From: Phaseolus vulgaris
Taxonomy: Eukaryota; Streptophyta; Magnoliopsida; Fabales; Fabaceae
Length of the DNA stretch: 64,000 nt
Direction of reading: 5' to 3'
Assembly: GCF_000499845.2 (NCBI RefSeq)
Contig: NC_023749.2
Location: 36,095,843 to 36,159,842, forward strand
Shown here: positions 1 to 10,840 of the stretch, one piece after another
Layout: the number at the start of each line of letters is the position of its first letter
Position numbering within the stretch: the stretch's first letter is position 1
Position numbers and translations under genes: made by a program
The notes under the pieces: generated by a model
What the model was told of the DNA's origin: nothing
The model's input: the letters and a program-made list of their open reading frames with translations, nothing else
Databases searched by the model: none

Positions 1-1635
1 CATAACCTGCAAAGTAGTTGTAGGAAGCATGAGAGAGCTATGAATAGACCTTTACTACACATCAGAACATTCACCCTTGGTGCTAATTGAAGCAGAGTCC
101 TTAACCAACCAATTGTAGTGATTAGAAATGTAAACAGATTAATAACTATATGAATCTCCAGAAACAAATGAGACTCACAGGGAACCCTTTATTGGTAGCA
201 TCAGTGATGTGGTGTTCCCATGATTTTCTTGAGTCAATTTTCACAACCTTAGATATTTTTAGCTGTTTTTGGCCTTTCATTTCCTTCTTCTGCCGCTGCT
301 TCTTCAAAATGTTGATTTATATATATGTAATACTCTGAGAAAATAGCAGCATTGATGTTTCTCTCTCTCTCTCTCTCTCTTGAAGAGTATATTTGTTGAA
401 TTTTGATTTATATATAATACAGAATATAACCAATATAACATGATTCACACTTCCACAGATTCTCACATACAAAAGATTAGATTTTAATTAAATTGTTGGA
501 GATAACACCTGAACTAAGTAAGCCACTTTCCCTACATAAATAAAGACAAATTTCATTTTTTCTAATTAGTTTTACAAGATAAGTCAAATTTAAAATCACT
601 TTTTAATATAAAGATATTAATTTTATAGTGATTTTTTTCCTTTCATTCTTTCAAAAATAGCCTTTTGTTTTTACTTGAAAAATCATAAACAGAAACAAAA
701 AATTTAGAGGATAAAAACAATATATATATATATATATTTAGAGTTAATATATATTGTACATACTTAATAATAGAAATGTTTGACCAATAAAATATATTAC
801 AAATCGCACTTATGAATTTGAAATAAAAATAACAAATTTAATTGGGTTTGTTTAGTAAATAAAATTTTAAAAAAATGAATTAGTTTCCCATAAAAAATTA
901 TAATGAATATATATATATATATATATATATATTTTAAGATTTTTAAAAATATATTTTAATTCCTCTAAATTGAAAATATATATATTCAGGAAAACTTATT
1001 GAAACAATTGTTATTCTATTAGATGAATACGCAGCCAAACTTGATGATGTGTGAATGCTACTTTTGACGTGTATGATTTGTTTGTTGGTTTCTTGGTTGC
1101 ATATTATTTCATGATGATTATCATGAATCAACCTTATCTCTCTAATTGCTCAAACTAATGATTATGGTTAAGCTTATCAGATAATTAAGTATTCTGTTAC
1201 TTAATTTGCACGTCATAGCACTACCAAAAAATTTTCTTTCATGCAATTACAATTTAAGCATGTTCGAAAAGTTTTTTTTTTCAGAAAGACTCCTTAAAAA
1301 TATTTAAATAATTTTTTCATAAAGTAAAATTTGTTTTTCATTTCGTGAGAATAGATAAATAAAATTCTTTAACGAGTAACGAATTTATAATCTTCTAACA
1401 AAGTGCTGGAATATCTTAATAGATATAATAATTGATCCAATTTATTATAACCACATTTAAGTATCCGTAATTCAATCTTCATATAGTCTATGTCTTTGAA
1501 ATAACAATTCTTTGGAAATTTCTTTGTATATAGAAAGGAACTTTGTGCTTTGATAGAATATCGTGTGATGAAATTATATCTGATTATCCAACACTCGTCC
1601 AAATTTGTCTAAGTCAGAAGCCTTCCAGAGAAACT
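1..1635. other. AT-rich intergenic DNA with microsatellites
   Basis: No convincing gene is visible. There is a perfect CT run at 361-380, a TA run at about 721-737 and an AT run at about 908-931. Open frames here are short, begin at arbitrary ATGs and have no recognisable domain. The sequence near 1,219 begins CACTACCAAAAAA, which recalls a CACTA transposon end, but no partner end or target duplication was found. Confidence 0.6.
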
Positions 1636-1639
1636 TGTC

Positions 1640-2510
1640 CAAGCAAACTCAATGTCGTCTAGGCGAGCCTAATCATGCCGAGGTGAGAAGTCACTTAACC
1701 CAAATCCAACTAGGTTAAATATGAGGTGTGAGACACAACCCTAAACATATTTGGGAGAATAGAAGGTGATAGAAAACCCTAAAGGAGACAACCATTCAGG
1801 AGAAATATCCTTGATCTTTTTTTTCTTGCTTTCCATGCTTGTAATGAATGACCAACATGAGTGGCTAATTCTACCATTTGGGATTGAGTGTAATTTGTTC
1901 AAACTCTTATGTATTGTGGTGATATTTAAATATAATATTATGTTCTTGATTGATGATTCGTATTGTCATTTTATTCTTAAGGCTTGTTTACCATGATTTT
2001 GATTCTTAGATTTGACTAAAAAATACTTCTAAGTTTTTGACGTAAATGATAATGCTTAACATATTTGAATGATATGAATAGATTTGAAATGTTAATTGCT
2101 ATCAACATTTAATTGTAAGGATAATGAGTTTTTACAAATATGCAAGGAATCGATATTTAGAAGACTATCTTAATAATTTTATATGCGAGAAATTGATATG
2201 AATGAATTTTATATGGGCATCAATATCAATCAAAGGATAGAATATTATTATGCTTTTCAAAATACAAAAGAGTGATAAGGATGAACCCCAATCCCATTTT
2301 TTCCAGTTGAATCAACAACTCTTTACTTTGCTTTATTTACAATTCTTGCAATCATACACAACAAACATCCTACAAACTTTTAATTATTTGTTTCTATTTA
2401 GTGAATATTTTATTTGAGAATTCAATTGTTCCTTGTGGGTTCAATATGCATCCTTAGGAACAAATTATTTCTTCTGACATGATACACTTGCCTTAAAATA
2501 GTCATCACAC
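1640..2510 (+). repeat. Degenerate LTR-like dispersed repeat, copy 1
   Basis: This block aligns by eye with 21,000-22,060. Shared landmarks are a stretch around 1,858-1,890 (CATGAGTGGCTAATTCTA), the sequence ATGTTCTTGATTGATGATT near 1,938, and a right end with TTCCTTGTGGGTT followed by a CCTTAGGAAC-like motif near 2,430-2,460. The right-end motif resembles the end of plant Ty3/gypsy LTRs. In the second copy a gag-like frame follows about 500 bp downstream, which supports a retrotransposon origin. Copy 1 has no gag after it, so it is a solo or truncated copy. No target duplication was identified. Confidence 0.5.
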
Positions 2511-2719
2511 TGTTGCATTTGTTGGGATATGACTTGAGGTCATCTGACCACAATTATACTAACATCTCTTTAGCGTTAAACATGTATATGCTAGAATCAT
2601 TTCAATTTGTTAGCAAAATGAAAGCTATAAAATTTGATGCTTATCGGTACGCTTGCCAAGAAGAGATTTAATAAATCACACCAACAAGAGTCAAGTCTAT
2701 ACTAATGCATTGTTGAAAT

Positions 2720-3245
2720 TTGGCATTATTTCTCATGTGCAAAATCATCCACAATGAGAAGGTAATAACAACAAGTCTAATGTGCCTGATAAGAGAACTA
2801 CCAGGGGATTTGAGAAATGCAACCAAGCCCATGCCTAAAAGGTTAGTGATATATGAAAAAAAATATTATAAAGCAATGACCAAACCAAATAAAAGTAACA
2901 AGTCTAATGTGCCAAACCAAATAAAAGTAACAAGTCTAATGTGCCTGATAAGAGAACTACCAAAGAATTTGAGAAATGCAACCAAGCCCATGCCTAAAAG
3001 GTTAGTGATATATGGAAAAAACATTATAAAGCAATGACCAAACCAAATAAAAGTAACAACACAATAGTTAAAAAATGATGATTAATGCTTTCGTCCTACT
3101 CCCTACACAGAATACACATAGAACATATAACAACACCTATTTTTTTGCCTCAATAACTTTAGGGAGTCGTCTATGAAGAATCTTCCAAAGCACAAATGAC
3201 TTAGAAGGAGGAATGGAACAAGACCAAACTAACTTTCCATAGTAA
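2720..3245 (-). pseudogene. LINE (non-LTR) reverse transcriptase C-terminal remnant
   Basis: Read on the minus strand from about 3,245, the translation contains LVWSCSIPPSKSFVLWKILH followed by RRLP and then a stop. This resembles the zf-RVT domain at the C-terminus of plant L1-type reverse transcriptases (pattern W-x-IPPS-x-SF-x-W-x-LH-x-RLP). Further along the minus strand the frame is broken. A segment of about 160 bp is directly duplicated: 2,770-2,905 recurs at about 2,928-3,065, including the run TGCCTGATAAGAGAACTACC. The plus-strand frame at 2,720-3,037 is only a by-product of that duplication. The family call rests on one domain seen by eye. Confidence 0.5.
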
Positions 3246-3436
3246 AATTTACCTAGAGATAAAGATTAGTGGGTAATAATGAATTTATCTACAGATTCAG
3301 ATTCTTTGATAATATTTTGTAGTTAATGCTAAATTTATTTACGAATTTAGATCCGTGGGTAATATATTTAGATTTAAATTTATCTACAGATTCAGATTCA
3401 TGGGTAATAATCTGTCGGTAAATTTTTTTTATAGTG
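3245..3436 (-). mobile_element. CACTA-like transposon terminal region
   Basis: Read on the minus strand from 3,436 the sequence starts CACTATAAAAAAAATTTACC and continues with a GACAGATTATTACCC motif. This is the form of plant CACTA (En/Spm) termini. Inside it are degenerate subterminal repeats of the type ATCTACAGATTCAGATT (near 3,286 and 3,379) and GGGTAATA (near 3,270, 3,357 and 3,403). The three bases outside the end are ATT, the length expected for a CACTA target duplication. The opposite end was not found, so this is a single terminus or a truncated copy. Confidence 0.5.
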
Positions 3437-5040
3437 ATTGTTTGCAAATTACTTCAATGTTATTTATTGGAATAAATGTAATGTATTTATTGAGAGTGAA
3501 ATTATTTTAGTAATTTTGTATAAAAAGATATATATATATATATTTATTGATATTCTTAATCTATGGTAAAACGCAATACCGTGAATTTAAATAGGGAGAA
3601 TTAAGTGTGAATGAAAAATTCATAATCGAAAAGGGAGATCTATTGAAGATGGTTAACTAGATTGTTGGATAAAGATTAATTATTACAAAATTAAAATATA
3701 GTCAAAGAAAAACAATTCAATTAAAAGGAAGAGTAAATTAGACACACGTAAACAATTCAATTAAAAGAGAAAAAGAAGATAAGATTGAGAAAAAGGTGAC
3801 AAAAAATGTATATTAAGTAGCTAATTAAGAAGAGAGGAAAACTGAGTACTTGGGATGAAAATGGATTTTGTGGTAAATAATTTTTCTGAGTCTTTAGTCT
3901 TTAACTAAATAAGTAGTACCTACCCGGTAGGAACAAAGTATCATCATGTGTATAAGTATTGAGAAATAGTGTTTTGTTATTCAACATAAGAGACACCATT
4001 TTTAATCATATATTAATAAAAATTTCAACAAATGAGATTAGTAGCAAGATATTTATTAGCTTTAACATGATCTGTTTATCAGCATGCACCGCATCTCCAT
4101 CTGGATTTGGTGCTCCCAGACCTTCCACATTCAGTATGTGATGCACAATCTGGAACAACAAACTAACAAAAAGAAGGAAAAACAAACCTTCCGTATCTTT
4201 TTAAATTTGTTCTCCTATAATCTTTTTAACAAAAACTACAAATCTTCGCCTACAATCTTTTTGGTAAATTCTTTCGTGACATATAACTACCCAAATCTTC
4301 CACAGAGTTCAAGAGACTTACTGAGTTATTGTGATAACTATTATATTAACTTTTCATTTTTTTACTAGTTTCACAGGAGACTTTGATGAATATCTACTAA
4401 CACTAACAAGAATAACACTAGTATTGTAAAAGAAAAAGAAAAGTTTTTGTATCAAATGTAGTCTTGTGTGAAAAACATAATTTTGGCTTTTTAGGAAGAA
4501 CTCTGAAGACTGGTTCTTTAATAAAAAAAAACTAAGCATTGTGTAATGTTTTTTAGATAACATAGCTTTTATTTTGTGTGAAATTTTGTTATTTTTAGTG
4601 CTTTGATTGGTTTTCCCACACTACTAAACGAAACTGCATTATTTTAGATATGTTTGAGTTCTAGTTAAAAAATTCAAAATCTGTTTTTATCTTTCATTGA
4701 ACATTGTGTTAATATGTTTGATAATTTTTCTTTACATCCAGTTATAATACTAAAAGTAAACCGGTGTAGTCACTGAAAGTGAGTTTATTTACTACTACTT
4801 TTCACTTTTGGAATATAAAATAAAATCTTTTGATATGCTTTGTAATCAAACTAGTATTCCATTTCCACTGTCAAACAACTCCCTTTCCAATTTGTATAAG
4901 AAAAATGTTAGAAATAAATACATAACATTAAGCAGAAAAACAATTTGAGCTGCTATAATGGGTTCTAAATGCATGCTTAGTAACTTTTTTTCTTCACTAT
5001 ACAAGCTATATGCCGCTGTTAGAATCAATCTCATTTTCAT
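3437..5040. other. AT-rich intergenic DNA downstream of the kinesin gene
   Basis: No supported gene. Frames up to 94 codons occur but lack domains and a consistent codon pattern. A short TA microsatellite lies at about 3,530-3,542. Confidence 0.6.
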
Positions 5041-5046
5041 TTTATT
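5041..5046 (-). terminator. Polyadenylation signal of the kinesin gene
   Basis: TTTATT on the plus strand reads AATAAA on the minus strand, about 68 nt downstream of the kinesin stop codon. The position suits a plant near-upstream element. Plant poly(A) signals are loose, so this is a plausible assignment only. Confidence 0.45.
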
Positions 5047-5113
5047 GTGGTATTTCTCTCACACAGGCACTTGGTTGCCACAAATGGTTAAAAAAAATAC
5101 ACATCTTTGAAGA

Positions 5114-8100
5114 TTAGAAATAGCTCAAGCGAGACTCTATGGTACGTCCATTAGTTTGACGCCTAGGTGTTCCAATCTCACAAGCATTGACTCTTGATGC
5201 AAACCTGAGTGAGCATAGTGACTCACCAACTGAAGAAGGATCAGGTGAAATGTTCACAAACATTAGTGTCTTGGAGTCTCCACCTAGACATGGCTGTTCA
5301 TCCATCATGTTAAAGACATTATTGTTAGATCATATCAAATCATTCAAGGTCAGCAACAAAGAAATCATCAATATTGTCGACTGAAATTTAGAAGAGTTTA
5401 ATTGTCATGCACATTTTTAACTTTCAATATAAAAATTTATACTATCAACCAATCAGAAATCATCCCAGAGAAGACTTTGAAGACTGCTATTATAAAAGTT
5501 AACAAACTTCCAATACATGATGATATATGATTAAATGACAGTGTAAGAACTGTTTTCATTTGTTACATTTTGATTAAGTTCTTCAAAAAGGGCATGTGAA
5601 AGAACTATAATGCATTACCTGAAGCAGATATGTAAGCTTTGAGTTTCTGAATGGAACATGGTCCTCCTTCTTGGCTAAGGCGAATATAACATCACTCAAT
5701 GATGATAAACTTTTGTTGATTGCCTGATTACAAATCAAAGAGTTTAAACCATTTTGAATCAAATGAGCACAAGAGAAAGTGAAAAGCACCATGGTGTTAC
5801 ATACTTGAGTTTCTTTCAACCGGTCCCCAGTTGATCCACTCTTCGAAAGACGCTCGCTACCAGCAAGATCAATGAGATTCAGAACACCTTGTACTTGTTG
5901 GTCAGTGCTCTGGAAGAAACACAAAACAGGTTGCATTGTGATTCAAGTCAGTGTGTCTATCAATGGTTGACATATATAGAACATGGTTGTCATAAGAGAA
6001 ACATCTATACCTCATTTACACCGTATATTCGAAGAGTGAATACAAAATGACTTCTTGATGATTGTTCATTCATCTGGGTTTTTCCCACAGATCTAAAAGG
6101 AGACAACCAGAAAAAAACACCAATACAGTTAAGTTGGACATAAAAAAAGCTAAGTGCTGTGCTATGTTGTGTTGTGTCCTGACTACTAAGAAAAACTAAA
6201 TCAACATTTTGTTGCACTGAAATTATGTCAAATTATGTTATACAAACCAACCGCTCATTTTCTTAATCCTATTCAAAGCTATATAATGATATTTTCTTAA
6301 TACATCAAGAAGTGTAGGAATACGATTTTAGTCACGAAATAAAAAAATGGAAATCTCATTTGTTGTGTCTTGTTGAGGTAATCATAATAAATAATTTGTT
6401 ACACCTAACAATGCATAATGGAATAAACTCTGTAAATCTGTTACCTGCTATTTGCAGCTTGATTTAAAAGAAATGCAACCTCTTTAGCACTTTGTACATC
6501 CACCAGTGTAAGATCTGAAACTTGTGTATTTCCATTTGCATCGTGTTTGATTGTATATTGCTTTCCAGGAGTACCATTTTCCACGCGTGTTGTTGTAGAT
6601 ATCAGATCTCGAATTGTTTCATTGTATATTTCCAACATTGACACCTGCAAATTTTGCAAGCCACACCTTATCATCATCATCATCATCATCAATTCAGCAA
6701 CTTGTTTAAAATTTATACTCATTGCAGTGATGTGTGAAATTAAGAAAGGCAAATATTCTACCTTACCTGCATTTCATATTTCCATCCTTGAGGTTGCTGA
6801 GACTGCTTTGTTTGAAATATTTGTTCTAATGAACGAGGTATCAAGCCCTTTTCCTCTGGATGTCCTGGCCTTCCCATCATTGTATAGGTTTTCCCTGAAC
6901 CTGTCTGACCATAGGCAAATATGCAAACCTGAAAAGGAAAAATATCATCATATTGCTATACATGCATGTATAAAAAGCATACATATTGATTTACAAACGA
7001 GTATGCAAGAAAAGCAACATCCAACACCAAATCTAACAGATCACATGTGTCTACAGTACAGATAAGTCAGAACCATAGAATCACAAGGCAAAGAAGGGTA
7101 AATATGCTATACAAAATAAAAGAGAAAATAAAAAATAAAGGCTTTTAGAATTATGTTCTTCCAAAATTGACTAGTAACTATGTGAGGGTTCATATATTGA
7201 AGAGACACCAGAAGAACTTTAAAACTACCTTATAACCATCGAGAGCACTTTGTACAAGCTGTGAAATTTCTACAAAAACTTCTTCTTGTGATGCCTCTGG
7301 TGTAAAAACTTTATCAAATGTAAAAGCATGCTTTTGGCCTAAGAACAAAAAAAGCGCAACATGAGTTGACATTCTGGCAACATAATCCAATTCAACCAAG
7401 AAGAATAAAAGTAGTTTCAAATACATCATCACAACAGATATACCATTTTGGGCTAGGTCAATGGCTCTTCCAGAAGTTTCCATTGATGTTGGATAACTGA
7501 AAATCTTGCCTTCTGTACTACAACTTTCATCAGCTAATAAAGGCCTCACTCGACAGAATACACGAATGTTCCCTTTTAACTCCTGTAAAATGGAGATTAT
7601 TAAGGTGTTGACTTTTTTTTTATTATTACCCACAAATTTTTTGATTCAGTCAATTACCAAAATGGTATTATGCAATTTTTTCCGAAGCCTCTCCCCTTCT
7701 ATAAGTTTATATTCTGCATCCGCCAAACGTCTTTGTAACTCATTTACAAACTTCCGTTGTCCTTCAAATTCTGTCCTTGTCTCATATACAGATATATCAG
7801 ACACCTAACAAGGAACAAACACAGTATATTAGACTGATACACACCATGATCACTTGAGCTTAAACAAGGACAATGCATAATAAAATCATTCTACCTTAGA
7901 TTAAAATTAATATTTTTCTTAATATAAGAATAATGGCACGGATGATCAAACTCTTGATGACTTGACCATAAAGTTTCTGTATAAGGTAAAATTATAGTAT
8001 ATATAAGGAATGCAAACCTCACCTTACAAGTTGGATTTGTTAGGTTGAGTTAGACTTAAATTCCACTTTTTTAAGAAGTTCAAATATACCATATCAAGGA

Positions 8101-10604
8101 CCAACTCTCCTAAAAGCTTAAACTATTATGTAATGAATGATTCTGGTCTATATATTTAAGAATATATCAAATGGCTTTACACCAAATACTTATATATACA
8201 CCTTTGAAAAAAAAAGTCTTGATTACCTCCAGTTTCTTCTCAGCATTTGCTAGCCGTTCTTCCAATGCCTTTATCTGATTATTTTTCAAAGCACATTTTA
8301 CCTGGGCAGGAAACTCATCTTCTCATGACTCAAAAATAACAAATGACTTCCTATTTGATTAAATAAATGGGGTATAAGCACCAACCTCCAGGTCATTCGC
8401 TTTTAATGTTAAGCTGTCCAATTCAGTGGAGGACAGTTTTGTAGATTCTTTAATTTTCTGTAATTCAGAACTTAAAGTTTGTACTTGAGATAATTGCCGA
8501 TCTCTCTCATCTCTTACTTGCTGCAACTCTCCCCTAAGAGAAGAAACTTCTGTAGTCAAGACATCCTTCTGTTTTATGGCCTCTTCTTGAGAAGACTAAG
8601 AAAAGAACCAAGAAAACTGGGTAATATATCAGTAGCATGACAAGTAAGAAACTAAGATAGAACTAAAAAGACAGAAAATCAAGTTCAATAACTATGGTTA
8701 TCGAAAATTTCGTGAAAGATAGTTATGATAAATCCAATGCCTAAAATTAATATAAATAAAATATTACATCAGCTCTTAAAGCTCTGCAATGAACTAAGCA
8801 AATGTACATTATGTTAATCAATATAGTATACAAGGATTCATCTAATCTTCCCCAATTGACACTAAAAAACGAATAAATCGTAATATTCTCCCCAATCATC
8901 TATTCATATCTGCAAATATTGCTACATCCACATTTTAGTGCTCATCACAAGGCTTTTTAATGTTTCTACAAAGATAGAAAGTTATATGTATGCGTGTGTG
9001 TAAATGTACGCGTGTGTGTATATATGTATGTGTGTGTATATGTAGTTTACTTAAATTCTTAATTGAAACAGTTTCGTGTGAAATGAAACTCACAACTGAT
9101 ACAGTAAGTTGACCCCTTAACATGGTGATGTTCTCCACTACATTAGCCTTCTCTTTCTCTACGCGTTTAAGCTCATCTTCAACTGATGAAAGCTCAGAAT
9201 GAAGTTTTCCATTGTACTGTTGCAAGCTTGTTATGTAATCCTGTAACCGCTTATACATTTCATTTAGCGATGCTATCTGCAGAAATTCACAGATTGGCAT
9301 TTATTTATCAGCATAATTCACACAATGATTGAAAAAGAAAATGAGAAGTAGAAAGTAACGAAAAAATTCATTGAATCGGAATTTAGAGTTGTTGTTTTAC
9401 CTTCTGATTTGCACTTTGGATTTCTCGTTGGGCTCTTCCAAGGTCCTCTGACAGAGTACTATGTGACCTCTCAATGTCAAGCCTAGCCTCTCTCTCTTTA
9501 GTAAGAGATTCCACTGCAGCCTTGCATTTACAAAGATAATAAAAAGTTTAGAGTTTATGCTAAAGATTTCCTTTCACTATTTTTGTTTTCAAGTTTTTAA
9601 AATCCAATTCACCAAAACATCTCTCTTACCGTTTTTTCCGTTTCTTCCTTTATCAGTTTTTCTTGCAAAGAAGTGCAATTCCTTCTCATTTCCGTAATGA
9701 TTGAATTTAATTCTTCCTCCTTGATTTTAAGCAGCAACTCTATGATTCAAAGCATTTGAATTGTCAAAATCAACAAGGGTGTTTCATAATTGAATGGGGA
9801 GAAAATTGAAAACTAATCTTACCAATTTCTATGCATTTTTGCTGGGTCAATTCCAGCGAATTCTTTAACTTTTCATGCTCTAGTGAGTAGTACATTTCCA
9901 GGTCTTGGAACCATCTGATACAAACCTTAAGCCTTTTTATGTAATCAACCATGTTTTCACATCTTTCCTAAAAATATAAGAGTTTGACATTAATATATGA
10001 GTAATCAAACAATAATTGAAGTACCACTTTGTACCATGTAAATCAAACAACACTTAAAGCCATTGACCCTTCACACTTGATCACAAATCCAAATATCAGA
10101 ACAAGCAACACAGACGACAATTAAAATTCCAAATTTCAATAGACCTTATAATTAAATCTGTCCTTCCTCTTGGCTCTCTCATTTAGCAATGCTTCCACGT
10201 CCTCTCTTGTGAACTCTATGGCACCATAATCCGATCCAGCATTGCTTGGAGGAGCGCTACTGGGGCCAAGATCGTGGCCACCGCCATTGACAACTGTGAA
10301 AGCTTGCCTTGTTCTTCCATTAATTGGAGTGCCCACCATTTTCTCAGCTCCAACTCTTTGCTCTATGTTGTCTATAAGGAGCACATCACCCTCAAAATTC
10401 TGAAACCTCAGCATGAAAAAAGACAATATTTTTAAGCATGGTGATGCAACGAAATTGAAGAACAAGAGCAACCCATGATTTAAACTGAGGTGGAGATTGG
10501 AAATACGATTAAAGAAATGCGAAGAAGAAAAAGGGTACCTTTGAAGGAGGTGGAGGTGTGGATGTGAGTGATAGTGGAGGCCGGTTCTGGTATTTGGTGA
10601 CCAT
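5114..10604 (-). CDS. ATK2/ATK3-like: Kinesin-14 minus-end-directed motor, KATB/KATC (ATK2/ATK3) type
   Basis: Seventeen exons join with GT/AG borders: 10604-10539, 10399-10145, 9967-9823, 9739-9630, 9520-9401, 9276-9094, 8595-8386, 8301-8227, 7804-7658, 7582-7444, 7338-7229, 6928-6767, 6644-6445, 6092-6011, 5909-5805, 5723-5619, 5293-5114. The total is 2,394 nt, or 797 residues plus TAA, close to the roughly 750-800 residues usual for this group. A proline-rich basic tail (1-22) and a segment with [18 protein letters not shown] lead to a long coiled coil (about 110-437). Then come the neck [14 protein letters not shown] (from about 438), P-loop GQTGSGKT (about 527-534), switch I NEQSSRSH (about 649-656), switch II DLAGSER (about 682-688), and an end in RLSYF. 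The motor is C-terminal, as in minus-end-directed kinesins of spindle and cortical microtubules. The N-terminal region resembles KATB/KATC more than ATK1/ATK5. About ten residues usual after LRGQ seem to be missing at the exon 6/7 junction. No stop or frameshift was found. Confidence 0.95.
6668..6692. repeat. ATC trinucleotide microsatellite in a kinesin intron
   Basis: An uninterrupted run of ATC units lies in the intron between the exons ending at 6,767 and starting at 6,644. It is distant from both splice sites and probably neutral. Confidence 0.8.
7985..8110. repeat. TRIM-like repeat remnant in a kinesin intron
   Basis: The stretch with GCAAACCTCACCTTACAAGT near 8,010-8,030, followed by TTGTTAGGTTGAGTTAGAC and CTTAAATTCCAC, has the form of a short dispersed repeat common in legume genomes and described there as TRIM-like. 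A more decayed relative occurs near 13,895-13,970. It lies in the intron between exons 7,804 and 8,227 and leaves both splice sites intact. Family naming is from memory of the motif. Confidence 0.35.
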
Positions 10605-10840
10605 TTTGAAGCACAAGCACTTAGTTAGAGAGGTATATGTGAGAGAGAGTGTGACTAGTGTGGGGCCATGGATTGTTTTGAAAGATAACAAATACAAATA
10701 TATCAAAAACTCTTGCTTTAGCAGGCAGGAAGATTGTTGATCCACAAACACAAAGAAGAGAGAGAAATGAAAGAGTGCGAGAGAAGAAAGTAAAAGAAAA
10801 AATATGAAACAAAGTGAAACTTTTATCATGTGTTTCTTAA
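10605..10840 (-). promoter_or_regulatory. Putative 5' UTR and proximal promoter of the kinesin gene
   Basis: Upstream of the ATG at 10,604 the minus strand shows a pyrimidine-rich stretch (runs of TCTCTC near 10,635-10,650 and 10,758-10,795), as often seen in plant 5' UTRs. No TATA box was identified at a convincing distance. A TATATAA on the minus strand near 11,030 would imply a 5' UTR of about 400 nt. The chosen ATG is the first in frame and gives the usual short N-terminal tail. Confidence 0.35.

Noticed and set aside
1219..1245. CACTACCAAAAAA resembling a transposon terminus
   Set aside because: It does not match the terminus at 3,436 as an inverted repeat and has no flanking duplication.
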